Shown: in pieces, positions 17,415 through 27,917 of the stretch | How the letters are laid out: every line of letters starts with the position of its first letter | Numbering within the stretch: position 1 is the stretch's first letter | Assembly: GCF_001279775.1 (NCBI RefSeq) | Contig: NZ_LGDG01000237.1 | Coordinates: forward strand, 1 to 64,000 | Source of the DNA: Streptomyces sp. MMG1533 | Lineage (GTDB): Bacteria; Actinomycetota; Actinomycetes; Streptomycetales; Streptomycetaceae | Reading direction: 5' to 3' | DNA length: 64,000 nt | Translations under genes and position numbers: made by a program | Notes under the pieces: generated by a model | The model's input: the letters and a program-made list of their open reading frames with translations, nothing else | The model's database searches: none | Told to the model about the DNA's origin: nothing

Positions 17415-19409
17415 TCACGCTCCCGTGGCGACGAGGACGGCGGCGACCACCAGGACGACGGTGCCGGCGAGCAGCGCGCTCACATAGGTCTGCAGATTGC
17501 CGGTCTGGGCCCGCCGTACGGCGGCTCCCAGCAGACGGGGCAGCGCACCCGCGCCGCGTACGTAGGTCTCGACGACCTCGCGGTCGAGGAACCGGACGAG
17601 GGTGGCTCCGGCCTGGACCGGTCGGACGAAGAGGGCCGTGTACACGGCGTCGAGGTGGAAGCCGACGGCCGCGTGGCGGTGCAGCGGGCCGAGCAGGAGA
17701 CGGCCCGGGTCCGCCGGGTCGGGCGCATAGGCCACGTCTCCGTAGGCGGGCTTGTGGCTGGCAATGGCCTCGGCCTCCACCTGACCGGCGTCGCCCTCGG
17801 GGTGGGCCGCGACCGCACCCAGCGGGACGCGGGCCGCGAGAGCGTTGGTGTGCCGCCAGGCCGCGTAGGTGACGATGCCGCCGACCAGGGCCACACCCGT
17901 GCCGAGGACGGAGGTGGTCGGGGTCGGGGTCAGGTCACGGCCGTCGAACCAGTCGGGCAGCACGCGGTAGGCGAGTGCGCCGACGGCGAGGGACGGGACG
18001 GCAAGCACCCACAGCACCGCGGTCATGGTGAGGGGCTGTCTGCCGTGGTCGGGGGCCTCGGCGCCCCGGCCGCGGAAGGCCAGCAGCCACAGACGGATCG
18101 CGTACGCGGCGGTGAGGAGGGCGGTGACCAGGCCGGCGACGAGGACGGTCCAGCCCGCGGCACCGGGGGCGTGCTCCGTGTGCCCGGTGGCCACGTGCTC
18201 GGCGGCGCCGAGGACGGACTCCTTGGAGAAGAAGCCGCTGAAGGGCGGGATCGCGGCGAGCGCGAGGAGCGCCACGGTCATCGTCCAGTAGGCGTCGGGG
18301 ACACGGTCGCGCAGGTGGCCCATGCGGGACATGGCGGCCAGCGAGTTGGTGCCGGCGGCGTGGATGATCACGCCCGCCGCGAGGAACAGCAACGCCTTGA
18401 AGGCGCCGTGCGAGAGGAGGTGGAAGACGGCGGCTCCGCGGTCGCCGACGGCGAGGGCGCCGGTCATGTAGCCGAGCTGACCGATCGTCGAGTAGGCGAG
18501 GACGCGCTTGATGTCGTCCTGGGCGAGCGCGGCGAGCGCCGAGCCGGTCATCGTGACGGCGGCCATGACGGCGAGGACCACCATCGCGGCCTGCGAGGCC
18601 TCGAAGACCGGGAGGAGACGGGCGATGAAGTAGACACCGGCGGCGACCATCGTCGCGGCGTGGATCAGCGCGGAGACGGGGGTCGGGCCCGCCATCGCGT
18701 CGGGGAGCCAGGTGTGCAGCGGGAACTGCGCCGACTTGCCCGCCACGCCGGCCAGGAGCAGCAGGGCGATGAGGGTCGGGTGGTCGAGTCCGCCGCTCGC
18801 GACGGCGCCGAGGACGCTGGTGATGCGGAAGGACCCGGCGTCGGTGGCCAGCGCGAACAGACCGATCAGGAAGGGGACGTCGCCCAGCTTGGTGACCAGG
18901 AAGGCCTTGAGGGAGGCGGCGCGGGCCTCCGGGGTCTCCCAGTAGTGGCCGACCAGGAAGTACGAGCAGATGCCCATGATCTCCCAGCCGACCAGCAGCA
19001 CCATCAGGTCGCCGGAGTAGACGACGAGCAGCATCGCGGAGGTGAAGAGGGAGACGAGGGCGGCGTACGAGGGGTAGCGCGGGTCGTCGCGGAGGTAGCC
19101 CGTGGAGTAGATCTGCACGCAGGTGGCGACGAGGCCGACCAGGACTGCGACGAGGGCAGCGAAGCCGTCGATGTGCAGGGCCAGTTCGATCGGGACCGAG
19201 CCGGTGGGCGTGAGCTCGGTGGCGGCGTCGACGGCGTGGTCGCCGCCCTGGCGCACGGCGACCACCGCGGCGAGCGCGAGGGCGGCGAGCGTCGGCAGGA
19301 CGGCGAGCGGGCGGACGAAGCCGGGGGCCGTGCGGCCCAGGAGCAGGCCGGCGGCTGCGCCCAGGAACGGAAGGAGGGGGACGAGGACGGCGAGGGTGGT
19401 CGTGGTCAC
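17415..19409 (-). CDS. nuoL: NADH-quinone oxidoreductase subunit L (second cluster)
   Basis: 664 aa, GTG start overlapping the nuoK stop. The distal proton pump of complex [56 protein letters not shown] and [14 protein letters not shown] are the canonical motifs. A C-terminal region after the core corresponds to the long lateral helix of NuoL, with a loop ([26 protein letters not shown]) typical of actinobacterial versions. Confidence 0.95.
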   Translation of the reverse strand: MTTTTLAVLVPLLPFLGAAAGLLLGRTAPGFVRPLAVLPTLAALALAAVVAVRQGGDHAVDAATELTPTGSVPIELALHIDGFAALVAVLVGLVATCVQIYSTGYLRDDPRYPSYAALVSLFTSAMLLVVYSGDLMVLLVGWEIMGICSYFLVGHYWETPEARAASLKAFLVTKLGDVPFLIGLFALATDAGSFRITSVLGAVASGGLDHPTLIALLLLAGVAGKSAQFPLHTWLPDAMAGPTPVSALIHAATMVAAGVYFIARLLPVFEASQAAMVVLAVMAAVTMTGSALAALAQDDIKRVLAYSTIGQLGYMTGALAVGDRGAAVFHLLSHGAFKALLFLAAGVIIHAAGTNSLAAMSRMGHLRDRVPDAYWTMTVALLALAAIPPFSGFFSKESVLGAAEHVATGHTEHAPGAAGWTVLVAGLVTALLTAAYAIRLWLLAFRGRGAEAPDHGRQPLTMTAVLWVLAVPSLAVGALAYRVLPDWFDGRDLTPTPTTSVLGTGVALVGGIVTYAAWRHTNALAARVPLGAVAAHPEGDAGQVEAEAIASHKPAYGDVAYAPDPADPGRLLLGPLHRHAAVGFHLDAVYTALFVRPVQAGATLVRFLDREVVETYVRGAGALPRLLGAAVRRAQTGNLQTYVSALLAGTVVLVVAAVLVATGA

Positions 19410-19822
19410 GCGGTGGCCTCAGCCTTCCCGGCCCGGTCGGCCTGCTCGGCCGTGCGGGCGTCGCTGTCGGAGCCGTCGAGGCCGTCCGCCGGGTGGCTCT
19501 CGTGGCCCTCGGCGGTGTCGCGGAGCTTGTCGATGTCCGCGGTGCCGCGATTGCGGTGGACGGCGAGGACGATCGCCAGGCCGATACCGATCTCGGCGGC
19601 GGCGATGGCGATGGTGAAGAGGGTCAGGGCCTGCCCGGAGTGCAGGGTCTCCTCGGCGGCCCGGCTGAGCCAGACGTCGAAGGCGACGAGGTTGAGGTTG
19701 ACGGCGTTGAGCATCAGCTCGACCGACATCAGGACCAGGATCGCGTTGCGCCGGGCGAGGACGCCGTACAGGCCGGTGCAGAAGAGGAGGGCGGAGAGGA
19801 CGGCGGGATAGGCGAGGTGCAT
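19406..19822 (-). CDS. nuoK: NADH-quinone oxidoreductase subunit K with extended C-terminus (second cluster)
   Basis: 138 aa, ATG overlapping the nuoJ stop (ATGA). Three helices with the conserved membrane glutamates in [16 protein letters not shown] and [15 protein letters not shown]. The usual NuoK ends near residue 99; here about 40 extra hydrophilic, acidic residues follow ([19 protein letters not shown]...). The tail is unusual but lacks clear domains. Confidence 0.93.
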   Translation of the reverse strand: MHLAYPAVLSALLFCTGLYGVLARRNAILVLMSVELMLNAVNLNLVAFDVWLSRAAEETLHSGQALTLFTIAIAAAEIGIGLAIVLAVHRNRGTADIDKLRDTAEGHESHPADGLDGSDSDARTAEQADRAGKAEATA

Positions 19823-20454
19823 CAGCGGGCCCCTTCCGTGTCGCGCCGGGTGCCCCGGGCGCCGGGGACGCCCGGGCCGGTGCTCGCCGCGTCCGCCTTG
19901 GTCTTGCGGGAGAGGACGATCGCGCCGACCAGGGCGGCGAGGAGGAGGACGGAAAGGGCCTCGAAGGGGAGGACCCAGTTCTGGAAGAGGCTGGCGCCGG
20001 TGGCCTCGGTGGAGCCGGCTGCCGGGCCGCTCAGGTCGATCCAGGTGGTGCGGAAGGCGTCCACGACGACCCAGACCAGGGCGGCCGCGGCGGCGACGGC
20101 CACGGTGAGGGCGGCCCAGCGGTTGCCGGAGTCGGCGTCCGGGGAGCGGCCGATGGGGGCCCTGGTGAGCATCAGACCGAACAGGAGGAGGACGACGACG
20201 GAACCGACGTAGATGAGGACCTGCACCCAGGCGATGAACTCGGCGGTGAGCAGGAGGTACTCGACGGCGAGGCCGCCGAGGGCGACCACCAGCCACAGGG
20301 CGGCGTGCACCAGCTGCTTGGTGGTGACGGTGACCAGTGCGGCGCCGAAGGTGACCAGGCCGACGAGGAGGAAGGCGATCTCGACGCCGGTCGGGGAGAG
20401 GAAGCCGTGGGTCTCGGTGGCGGCCGTGAGGGTCACGGCGGAGGCCGGGGTCAC
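19822..20454 (-). CDS. nuoJ: NADH-quinone oxidoreductase subunit J (second cluster)
   Basis: 210 aa, GTG start overlapping the nuoI stop (GTGA). Five helices; [26 protein letters not shown] is the NuoJ hallmark that contains the pi-bulge helix 3. [21 protein letters not shown] is the final helix, followed by a ~25-residue polar tail. It lies between the quinone module and the pumping subunits in the operon. Confidence 0.93.
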   Translation of the reverse strand: MTPASAVTLTAATETHGFLSPTGVEIAFLLVGLVTFGAALVTVTTKQLVHAALWLVVALGGLAVEYLLLTAEFIAWVQVLIYVGSVVVLLLFGLMLTRAPIGRSPDADSGNRWAALTVAVAAAAALVWVVVDAFRTTWIDLSGPAAGSTEATGASLFQNWVLPFEALSVLLLAALVGAIVLSRKTKADAASTGPGVPGARGTRRDTEGAR

Positions 20455-21026
20455 GACTCTCCCTCCGTCGGCTCGGCCTGCGCCGCGGCGAGCTTCTCCG
20501 CCGTCTTGCGGGCGGCGGCGATCTCCTTCGGCTCCTCCGCGGCGGGGTCGAGGGCGGGCGGGGCCGGGACGGTCCACATCCACTCGCGGAGCTTGTCGCG
20601 CTCGTGGGTGAGGTCGCGGATGTCGGTCTCGGCGTACTCGAACTCCGGGGACCAGAACAGGGCGTCGAAAGGACAGACCTCGATGCAGATACCGCAGTAC
20701 ATGCACAGGGAGAAGTCGATGGCGAAGCGGTCGAGGACGTTGCGGCTGCGTTCGCGGCCGCCGGGGGTCGCCGCCGGGACGGTCTCCTTGTGGGAGTCGA
20801 TGTAGATGCACCAGTCCGGGCACTCGCGGGCGCACAGCATGCAGACCGTGCAGTTCTCCTCGAAGAGGCCGATCACACCGCGGGTGCGGGGCGGGAGGTC
20901 GGGCTGGACGTCCGGGTACTGCTCGGTGACGGTCTTCCGCGTCATCGTGCGGAGGGTGACGGCCAGGCCCTTGGCGAGGCCACTGCCAGGAATGCGGGAC
21001 CGGGTGGGCGGAAGAGGCTCAGCCAT
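20451..21026 (-). CDS. nuoI: NADH-quinone oxidoreductase subunit I, 2x[4Fe-4S] (second cluster)
   Basis: 191 aa. Two ferredoxin motifs, [12 protein letters not shown] and [12 protein letters not shown], bind clusters N6a and N6b, which pass electrons to N2 in NuoB. The N-terminal amphipathic part ([19 protein letters not shown]) anchors it to the membrane arm. About 40 C-terminal residues are Ala/Glu-rich and extend beyond the ferredoxin core. In a complex without NuoEFG this subunit would be the natural entry point for ferredoxin electrons. Confidence 0.95.
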   Translation of the reverse strand: MAEPLPPTRSRIPGSGLAKGLAVTLRTMTRKTVTEQYPDVQPDLPPRTRGVIGLFEENCTVCMLCARECPDWCIYIDSHKETVPAATPGGRERSRNVLDRFAIDFSLCMYCGICIEVCPFDALFWSPEFEYAETDIRDLTHERDKLREWMWTVPAPPALDPAAEEPKEIAAARKTAEKLAAAQAEPTEGES

Positions 21027-21028
21027 GG

Positions 21029-21997
21029 TTACTGGATCACCACCTTGACGATGCCGGTGAGGGCGATCTGAGCGAGGGAGAGGGGGACTAGGAGGGTCCA
21101 GGAGAGTTTCTGGAGCTGGTCCTCGCGCAGGCGGGGATAGGTGACGCGGAGCCAGATGACGACGAAGGCCAGCACGGCCGCCTTCAGGAGGGTCCAGACC
21201 CAGCCGAGGCCGTCGGCTCCCCAGGGGCCGTGCCAGCCGCCCAGGAAAAGGACGGTGGTCAGGCCGCAGAGGACGACGATCCCGGCGTACTCGGCGAGAA
21301 GGAACAGGGCGAAGCGCAGGCCGGTGTACTCGGTGTACGCGCCGAAGATGATCTCCGAGTCGGCGACGGGCATGTCGAAGGGCGGGCGCTGGAGTTCGGC
21401 GAGGCCGGCGACGAAGAAGACGATCGCGCCGACGATCTGCCAGGGCAGCCACCACCACTCGAAGGCGTCGAGGATGCCGGGGAGCGAGACCGTCCCGGCT
21501 GCCATGGCCACCGAGGCGGCGGTGAGCAGCATCGGGAGTTCGTAGGCGAGGAGTTGGGCGGCGGTGCGCAGGCCGCCGAGGAGGGAGAACTTGTTGGCGG
21601 AGGCCCATCCGGCCATGAGTGAGCCGAGGACGCCTACGCCCATCACGGCCAGCACGAAGAAGACGCCCGCGTCGATGACCTCGCCGACGGCGCCCTCGCC
21701 GGGGCCGATGGGGATGGCGAGGAGGACCAGGAGATACGGGAGGAGGGCGACAGCGGGGGCGAGTTGGAAGATACGGCGGTCCGCGCCCGCGGGTACGACG
21801 TCTTCCTTCTGCGCGAACTTCACGCCGTCCGCTACGAGTTGGGCCCAGCCGTGGAAGCCACCGGCGTACATCGGGCCGAGGCGGCCCTGCATGTGGGCCA
21901 TGACCTTGTGCTCGGTCTGGCCGACGATCAGGGGGAAGGTGAGGAAGACGACGAAGATGATCAGGAGTCGCAGGGCGACGTCGAGTGCGTCATTCAC
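21029..21997 (-). CDS. nuoH: NADH-quinone oxidoreductase subunit H (second cluster)
   Basis: 322 aa, GTG start overlapping the nuoC stop. Eight-helix quinone-channel subunit. [43 protein letters not shown] and [12 protein letters not shown] are the conserved E-channel and quinone-site segments. In a complete operon nuoH follows nuoD and nuoG; here it follows nuoC directly. Confidence 0.95.
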   Translation of the reverse strand: MNDALDVALRLLIIFVVFLTFPLIVGQTEHKVMAHMQGRLGPMYAGGFHGWAQLVADGVKFAQKEDVVPAGADRRIFQLAPAVALLPYLLVLLAIPIGPGEGAVGEVIDAGVFFVLAVMGVGVLGSLMAGWASANKFSLLGGLRTAAQLLAYELPMLLTAASVAMAAGTVSLPGILDAFEWWWLPWQIVGAIVFFVAGLAELQRPPFDMPVADSEIIFGAYTEYTGLRFALFLLAEYAGIVVLCGLTTVLFLGGWHGPWGADGLGWVWTLLKAAVLAFVVIWLRVTYPRLREDQLQKLSWTLLVPLSLAQIALTGIVKVVIQ

Positions 21998-23595
21998 TGC
22001 GGGCCTCCTGCGGGATCTTCGGGAGTGGGGGTGGGGGCAGGCTTGGGGCCGGGCTTGGGGCCGGGTGCCTGCTCGGCTTCGGCTTTGCGCTCGGCTTCGG
22101 GTACCTGATCGGGCTCGGCTACCTGATCGGGCTCGGCTACCGGTGCCTGCTCGGCGTTGGATGCCGGGGCGTTCCCGGCCTCGGTCCTCGGCTCGGGCTC
22201 GGCCTCGGTCCTCGGCTCGGGCTCGGCCTCGGTCCTCGGCTCGGGCTCGGGCTCGGGCTCGGTCCTCGGCTCAGGCTCGGCACTCGGCTCAGGCCTGGCG
22301 CTCGGCTCAGGCCTGGCGCTCGGCTCAGGCTCAGTGCCTCGCTCGGGTTCCGGTTCGGCGAAGGCCGGGCGGGCGTGGTGCCAGGGAGCGTCCGGGCTGC
22401 GCGGGGTGGTGGGGGCCTTCGGGGGCGTGCCCTCGGTCTGCGGAGGTGCGGCGGCCTCGTCGGTGTCGCCGGCCGACGCCGCCGCGCCCGGCGTGGGTCG
22501 CTGACTCGCCGACCCCTCCGAAGCGGTGCGCGCCCGACGCCGGGCGCCCGGCGCCTCGGTGGCCGTGGCATCAGTGGTCCGCGTATCCGGGGCGGACGCA
22601 TCCGTGGATCGCGTATCCGAGGCCGTGGCATCCGTGGCCCGCGTATCCGAGGCCGCCGCATCCCTGGACTGGGACGTCGTCTCGGTCTGGCTCGCGGAAC
22701 CCTCCGCCGCGGTGCGGGAACGCCTCGGCCCGGCGGGAGCGGCCGCAGCCGCCGCCCCCTCCACCGGAGACGCCTCCGCCTGACTCGCCGAACCCTCCGC
22801 CGCCGTACGAGACCGCCTCGGCCCGGCCGGCGCACCCGCAGTCGGCGACTCCTCCACCCGACCCGCCGCCCCCTCCACCGGAGCCGGCGACGCCTCCGTC
22901 TGGCTCGCCGAGCCCTCGGATGCCGTGCGGGCCCGGCGTACGGGCCGTTCGCCCGCCGCTCGTGCCGGCCGTTCGCCCGGCGCCGCGCGGCCCGCGCCGC
23001 GGGCAGGGCGGGTCGGGGCCGGGGGGAGCTGGCCCTTCAGGGGGCCCCATTCGTTGGGGTCGGGGACGCCTGGGGGGAGCATCTGGCGGCGTTTGGGGCC
23101 GCCGTGTTCGGACTCGCCGGGTTCTTTGGCGCCCGGCCAGGCCTTGGCGACCCGGGCCGCGAGGACGAAGTCCTTGCGGAGGGGGTGGCCTTCGAAGCCC
23201 TCCGGGAGCAGGAGGTGGTCCAGGGAGGGGTGGCCCTCGAAGGCGACGCCGAACATCTCGTGGGTCTCGCGTTCGTGCCAGGCGGCGCCCGCGTACACGT
23301 CGACGGCGGTCGGCAGGGCGGGGGCCTCGTGCGGGACGGTCGTACGGACGAGCAGGCGGCGTACCGGGGCGAGTGCCACGACGTGGGCCGAGACGCGGAA
23401 GCCCGTGCCCGGTTCGTCGACCGCGCTGAGCCAGTCGAAGTAGGTGCAGCCGAGACGGTCGCGGGCCGTTTGCAGCGCCGCGATCCAGGAGGCGGGCGGC
23501 ACGTCCACCGTCAGGACCTCGTACGACTCCTCAGCCGTGGCCTCCGCGCCGAACAGTTCCTCGGCGGGGGCGGGCAGCCAGCCGACCACGGTCAT
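21994..23595 (-). CDS. nuoC: NADH-quinone oxidoreductase subunit C with long repetitive C-terminal extension
   Basis: 533 aa, ATG overlapping the nuoB stop. Residues 1-190 are a normal 30-kDa subunit ([49 protein letters not shown]). Residues 191-533 are disordered low-complexity sequence of several repeat types: [22 protein letters not shown] units, a ten-residue [10 protein letters not shown] unit, and EPEPRTEA units encoded by 24-bp DNA repeats near 22185-22300. Usual NuoC is about 200-250 aa. No NuoD sequence is fused or adjacent. The reading frame stays open through all the repeats, so the tail seems to be translated. Confidence 0.9.
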   Translation of the reverse strand: MTVVGWLPAPAEELFGAEATAEESYEVLTVDVPPASWIAALQTARDRLGCTYFDWLSAVDEPGTGFRVSAHVVALAPVRRLLVRTTVPHEAPALPTAVDVYAGAAWHERETHEMFGVAFEGHPSLDHLLLPEGFEGHPLRKDFVLAARVAKAWPGAKEPGESEHGGPKRRQMLPPGVPDPNEWGPLKGQLPPAPTRPARGAGRAAPGERPARAAGERPVRRARTASEGSASQTEASPAPVEGAAGRVEESPTAGAPAGPRRSRTAAEGSASQAEASPVEGAAAAAAPAGPRRSRTAAEGSASQTETTSQSRDAAASDTRATDATASDTRSTDASAPDTRTTDATATEAPGARRRARTASEGSASQRPTPGAAASAGDTDEAAAPPQTEGTPPKAPTTPRSPDAPWHHARPAFAEPEPERGTEPEPSARPEPSARPEPSAEPEPRTEPEPEPEPRTEAEPEPRTEAEPEPRTEAGNAPASNAEQAPVAEPDQVAEPDQVPEAERKAEAEQAPGPKPGPKPAPTPTPEDPAGGPQ

Positions 23596-24218
23596 CGCGC
23601 ATCCCCCTCGGCGGCCGGCGGCCGCACCAGCCCGCTCTGCAGGGCCGCGGCCGAAGGCCGGGCAGCCGTCCCGTACCGCTCCCCCAGGGACTCCCGGGCG
23701 ATCTTCTCCTGGAGTTTGAGGATCCCCTGGAGCAGCGCCTCGGGCCGGGGCGGGCAGCCGGGGACGTAGACGTCGACCGGGATGATCTGGTCGACGCCCT
23801 TGGTGACGGAGTACGAGTCCCAGTACGGGCCGCCGCAGTTGGAGCACGCGCCGAAGGAGATGACGTACTTCGGCTCGGGCATCTGCTCGTAGAGGCGCTT
23901 CACGGCCGGCGCCATCTTGTCCGTGACCGTGCCGGAGACGACCATCAGGTCGGCCTGGCGAGGGCCGGGCGCGAAGGGGATCACGCCGAGGCGGATGAAG
24001 TCGTGGCGGGCCATCGACGCGGCGATGAACTCGATCGCGCAGCAGGCGAGGCCGAAGTTGAAGACCCAGAGGGAGTAGCGGCGGCCCCAGTTGAGGACCA
24101 CCTTCATCGGCTCGGGGGCGAGGCGCGCGAGGGCGCCCAGGCGCTTCGGCTCCGGGAGGTACACGGGCTCGGAAACGGTTTCGGAAGGAGTCTCGGAAGG
24201 AGTCGAGGTCACGTCCAT
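23592..24218 (-). CDS. nuoB: NADH-quinone oxidoreductase subunit B (second cluster)
   Basis: 208 aa. Carries the N2 [4Fe-4S] ligands: tandem Cys in [10 protein letters not shown], the third in FGACSNCGG and the fourth in [10 protein letters not shown]2 donates to quinone at the NuoB/NuoD interface, but no nuoD is present here. The ATG at 24218 overlaps nuoA by ten bases. The N-terminal ~25 residues are Ser/Thr/Glu-rich; the C-terminal ~25 form a short extension. Confidence 0.95.
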   Translation of the reverse strand: MDVTSTPSETPSETVSEPVYLPEPKRLGALARLAPEPMKVVLNWGRRYSLWVFNFGLACCAIEFIAASMARHDFIRLGVIPFAPGPRQADLMVVSGTVTDKMAPAVKRLYEQMPEPKYVISFGACSNCGGPYWDSYSVTKGVDQIIPVDVYVPGCPPRPEALLQGILKLQEKIARESLGERYGTAARPSAAALQSGLVRPPAAEGDAR

Positions 24219-24604
24219 GCCAGAACACCCTTCTTGTAGGCGTACAGCAGGCCCACGGCCAGGAAGCCGAGAAAGATGAACATCTCGACGAGCGTCGTCG
24301 CCCCGTACCCGTCCCCGGCAAACACCGTCGCCCAGGGGAACAGGAAGATCGAGTCGACGGCGAAGATGACGTACAGGAAGGCGTAGACGTAGTAGCGGAC
24401 CTGGGTGTGGGCCCAACCCTCGCCGACGGGGTCGACGCCGCACTCGTACGTCAGGAGCTTCTCGGGGGTGGGGACCACAGGGCGCAGCAGCCGCCCTGCT
24501 CCGAAGGCGACGGCCACGAACAGCACGCCGACGACGGCGAGCAGCCCGACGACCGAGTACGACTGGAAGTAGTCCGCCGCAACGACGACGGTCGGTTCCG
24601 GCAC
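24209..24604 (-). CDS. nuoA: NADH-quinone oxidoreductase subunit A (second cluster)
   Basis: 131 aa from GTG 24604, chosen for the purine-rich site upstream; an in-frame start at 24655 would add 17 polar residues. Three helices, with [40 protein letters not shown] being the NuoA signature. First gene of the ten-gene operon nuoABC-HIJKLMN, in which nearly all genes overlap or are within a few bases. Confidence 0.93.
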   Translation of the reverse strand: MPEPTVVVAADYFQSYSVVGLLAVVGVLFVAVAFGAGRLLRPVVPTPEKLLTYECGVDPVGEGWAHTQVRYYVYAFLYVIFAVDSIFLFPWATVFAGDGYGATTLVEMFIFLGFLAVGLLYAYKKGVLAWT

Positions 24605-24800
24605 GTCAGTCCCTCGCTCCCTGACCTTGGACTCTGTTCGACGATCTGTACGCACGGGAGTCTAGGCCCTGCTAAAGAGACCGTAAGCAGCCCGTCACGC
24701 CTTGGCAGAAGCCACAGGTCGCCGGGGTGGGGTTATCCCCAGGCGATCGCGGCGGTCCGCCTCATGGCGCGGGGGCCCGCCGCGCGGCACGCTAACCCAT
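24605..24800. promoter_or_regulatory. divergent control region between nuo operon and histidine kinases
   Basis: This ~195-base gap must hold the promoters for both the minus-strand nuo operon and the plus-strand kinase gene. I see no clear -35/-10 pair or strong operator in it. Confidence 0.45.
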
Positions 24801-26039
24801 ATGACCGAACGTCTCCCGACCTCGAGACCCATCGGGGAGGCGGACAGCGACCGCCTGCCGCCTGTCCGTTTCGCCTTCGACCGGCACACCTGGAAGGAGA
24901 TCGCGCACCTCCTGGCGAACCTTCCCGTGGCGCTGCTCGGCTTCACCTACGTCGTGACGGTGCTGTTCACCGGCTTCTGGCTGACCGTGACGGTGATCGG
25001 CTTCCCGCTGCTGGCGGCCGGCCTGATGGGCGCCCGGCAACTGGGCAAGCTGGAGCGGGCGCGGGCCAGGGCGCTGCTCGGGGTGCGGATCGCCGAGCCG
25101 AGCCCCCTTCCCCTGCGCAGCAGCAGGAGCGGCTTCTTCGCGCAGCTGTGGATGGGGATCAAGGACCCGGTGGGCTGGCGCACGGTGCTGTACGACTTCA
25201 TCCGGCTGCCCTGGGGTGTCCTCACCTTCGCCATCACTCTGACCTCGTTGTTCGTGCTGTGGCCGGTGCTGCCGTTCATCGCGCGGGGGCTGAGCAACGT
25301 GGACCGGGTGATGGTGCGCGGCCTGCTGTCGCCCTCCGACGAGCTGGAGCGGCGGATCGCCGAGCTGGAATCGGACCGGGGGGTCGTGGTCGACACGGCC
25401 GCGGCCGATCTGCGGCGCATCGAGCGCGATCTGCACGACGGGGCACAGGCCCGGCTGGTCAACCTGGCCATGGGTCTTGGCCTGGCCAAGGAGAAGCTGC
25501 TGGAGGATCCGGACACGGCGGCGGCGATGGTCGCGGAGGCGCACGGCGAGGTCAAGCTGGCGTTGCAGGAGCTGCGGGATCTGGCCCGGGGCATCCATCC
25601 CGCCGTACTGACGGACCGCGGCCTGGACGCCGCGCTGTCCTCCGTCGCCTCGCGCTGCACGGTGCCGGTGAAGGTGACGGCCGACCTGCCCGCCAGACCG
25701 GCCGCGGCCATCGAGGGCATCGCCTACTTCACCGTCTCGGAGCTGCTGCAGAACATCAGCAAGCACAGCGGGGCGAGGACCGCGTCGGTCGACGTGTGGC
25801 GGGCCGACGACCGGCTGCTCATCCAGGTGTGGGACGACGGCCGTGGCGGCGCACGCCTCGACGGCGGTACGGGCATGCGCGGCCTCGCCGACCGGCTGGG
25901 CGCGGTCGACGGCCTGTTCGTCATCGACTCGCCGCCGGGTGGGCCGACCGTGGTCACGGCGGAGCTGCCATGGCGGGACCGGTCGCTCGACGCGAGGGAG
26001 CCCAGGGGGGCAGAAGAGTCCAGGGAGTCCAGGAGGTAG
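24801..26039 (+). CDS. two-component sensor histidine kinase, copy 1
   Basis: 412 aa. Residues about 30-170 hold four membrane helices of the actinobacterial Sensor domain (paired hairpins around VALLGFTYVVTVLFTGFW and WGVLTFAITLTSLFVLWPVL). A HisKA_3 domain follows with the phosphoacceptor His212 in ERDLHDGAQARLV, then a HATPase (SELLQNISKHSGARTASVDVW, DDGRGG). This is NarL-partner-type architecture without an extracellular sensor. The C-terminal half is nearly the same as the next gene's. It is the first gene of a kinase-kinase-regulator group divergent from nuo. Confidence 0.92.
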   Translation: MTERLPTSRPIGEADSDRLPPVRFAFDRHTWKEIAHLLANLPVALLGFTYVVTVLFTGFWLTVTVIGFPLLAAGLMGARQLGKLERARARALLGVRIAEPSPLPLRSSRSGFFAQLWMGIKDPVGWRTVLYDFIRLPWGVLTFAITLTSLFVLWPVLPFIARGLSNVDRVMVRGLLSPSDELERRIAELESDRGVVVDTAAADLRRIERDLHDGAQARLVNLAMGLGLAKEKLLEDPDTAAAMVAEAHGEVKLALQELRDLARGIHPAVLTDRGLDAALSSVASRCTVPVKVTADLPARPAAAIEGIAYFTVSELLQNISKHSGARTASVDVWRADDRLLIQVWDDGRGGARLDGGTGMRGLADRLGAVDGLFVIDSPPGGPTVVTAELPWRDRSLDAREPRGAEESRESRR

Positions 26040-26177
26040 GGAAAACCCCCCGTCCAAGACGCCGACGGACTCCATGGTCCGCGGACCTGCGGCCTAGCAG
26101 GGTGGAAGTACGACGGCACAGCCTCGGGACCAGCAGGGTCTGCGGAGCCTCAGGACGAGTAGAAACGGACGACGCCG

Positions 26178-27539
26178 ATGGCCACGGACTACGGACAGGG
26201 CTACGGGCACGACAGCGGGCTCGGGTTCGCGGAGAGCACGCGGGGGCATCGGCTGCCCTCCGCGCTGCGGGCACCGTTCGAGGCGCGCAGCTGGAGCGAG
26301 CTGGCGTATGTGCTGCTGGGCCTGCCGATCAGCGTGCTGCTGTTCACGTACGCCGTCACGATGGTGTCCCTCGGCGCGGGCCTGCTCGTGACGTTCCTCG
26401 GGATTCCGGTGCTGGCGGCGGGGCTGGCGGGGTGCCGGGGGTTCGGCGCGCTGGAGCGGGGCCGGGCGCGCGGGCTGCTGGGTCTCGAGGTGGGCAACCC
26501 CGAGCCGCTGCGGATGAAGAAGCAGGGCGTGATGGCGTGGATGGGGGCCGTCCTCAAGAGCGGCACCTCCTGGCGGACCCTGCTGTACTCGCTGCTGTAC
26601 CTGCCGTGGTCGGTGTTCTCGTTCACCGTCGCCGTCAACTTCTTCGCGATCGGCTGGACGCTGATGACGTACCCGCTGTGGTTCTGGCTCTTCCCGCTGT
26701 ACGGCGGACAGGACGGGCTCCAGCTGTACGGCGACGAAGGCCACCACATCTATCTCGACAACCCCTTCGAGATCGCCGTCACGGCGCTGGTGGGGCTGTT
26801 GTTCACGCTGGCCACGCCGTGGATCGTGCGGGCGCTGACGATGGTGGACCGGGTGCTGGTGCACGGGCTGCTCGGGCCGACGCGGTTGTCGGCGCGGGTG
26901 GTGGAGCTGGAGTCGGACCGGGGGGTCGTCGTCGACACGGCCGCGGCGGACCTGCGGCGTATCGAGCGGGACCTGCACGACGGGGCGCAGGCCCGGCTGG
27001 TGGCGTTGGCCATGGATCTGGGGCTGGCGAAGGAGAAGCTCACGGAGGATCCGCAGGCCGCGGCGCGGATGGTGGACGACGCGCACGGTGAGGTGAAGAC
27101 GGCGCTGCAGGAGCTGCGGGACCTGGCGCGCGGGATCCATCCGGCGGTGCTGACGGACCGGGGTCTGGATGCGGCGCTGTCCGCGGTGGCGTCCCGGTGC
27201 ACCGTGCCGGTGCAGGTGGAGGTGGATCTGCCCGCGCGGCCGGCGGCGGCGATCGAGGGGATCGCGTACTTCTCGGTGTCGGAGCTGCTGCAGAACATCA
27301 GCAAGCATGCGCGGGCCACGTGGGCGTCGGTGGATGTGTGGCGGGTGGAGAACCGGCTGATGCTGCAGGTCGTGGACGACGGGGTGGGCGGAGCCGACAC
27401 GTCCGGCGGGTCGGGGCTGGCCGGGCTGGCCGAGCGGCTGGACGCGGTGGACGGGATTCTGGTGGTGGACTCGCCGGCGGGCGGGCCCACCCGGATCACC
27501 GCGGAGTTGCCTTGGCGGACGGAGCCGGCAATGCGGTGA
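26178..27539 (+). CDS. two-component sensor histidine kinase, copy 2
   Basis: 453 aa, a paralogue of the preceding gene. The Sensor domain has a longer loop between its helix pairs (FPLYGGQDGLQLYGDEGHHI at about 172-191) that the first copy lacks. The phosphoacceptor is His267 in IERDLHDGAQARLV. The HisKA_3/HATPase part is close to identical to copy 1, suggesting a tandem duplication and possible heterodimers. Its partner is most likely the LuxR-type regulator that follows. Confidence 0.92.
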   Translation: MATDYGQGYGHDSGLGFAESTRGHRLPSALRAPFEARSWSELAYVLLGLPISVLLFTYAVTMVSLGAGLLVTFLGIPVLAAGLAGCRGFGALERGRARGLLGLEVGNPEPLRMKKQGVMAWMGAVLKSGTSWRTLLYSLLYLPWSVFSFTVAVNFFAIGWTLMTYPLWFWLFPLYGGQDGLQLYGDEGHHIYLDNPFEIAVTALVGLLFTLATPWIVRALTMVDRVLVHGLLGPTRLSARVVELESDRGVVVDTAAADLRRIERDLHDGAQARLVALAMDLGLAKEKLTEDPQAAARMVDDAHGEVKTALQELRDLARGIHPAVLTDRGLDAALSAVASRCTVPVQVEVDLPARPAAAIEGIAYFSVSELLQNISKHARATWASVDVWRVENRLMLQVVDDGVGGADTSGGSGLAGLAERLDAVDGILVVDSPAGGPTRITAELPWRTEPAMR

Positions 27540-27639
27540 GGCAGTGATGCGGTGAGGCGGTAATGCAGTGATCCGCTCGGATGGCGGCGGGGTGGGCGGC
27601 GGGGTGGTGTTTCGCCCCCGCCGCCCTTACCCGTTCCCG

Positions 27640-27745
27640 TCCCCGTCCCCAGGGGCTCCGCCCCTTCGACCCCGCCAGGGGGCTCCGCCCTGGACCCCCG
27701 TTCGGCCTGAGCGGCCTCGTCCTCAAACGCCGGACGGGCTGGTTG
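27640..27745. repeat. Streptomyces-type GC-rich intergenic repeat
   Basis: Contains the blocks CAGGGGCTCCGCCCC, CCAGGG..CCCTGG and CCTCAAACGCCGGACGGGCT. I recognise these as a dispersed intergenic element found between many Streptomyces genes, with several short hairpins. It fills most of the 378-base gap between the second kinase gene and the response regulator, and may end transcription or stabilise mRNA. Its identity is from memory. Confidence 0.6.
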
Positions 27746-27917
27746 CACCGGCCCGGCCGGTGATCGACAACCGGCCGTGCAGGGGCCGAAACACGCCGTG
27801 CCGTGCAGGTATTGCCGTTGATTCCCGTTGCCCCGGCCCGCCCGGGTCCGAATGCTGGAATGCTGGACCATGTCGTCCGGGCGGGCGTGGAGTCGGGGCT
27901 GTGGGGGGCCGAGGATC

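Noticed and set aside
21994..23595. NuoCD fusion
   Set aside because: The extension after NuoC is repetitive and has none of the 49-kDa subunit motifs.
24407..27091. 894-aa plus-strand open frame
   Set aside because: Shifted frame over nuoA and both kinases; Arg/Gly-rich without motifs.
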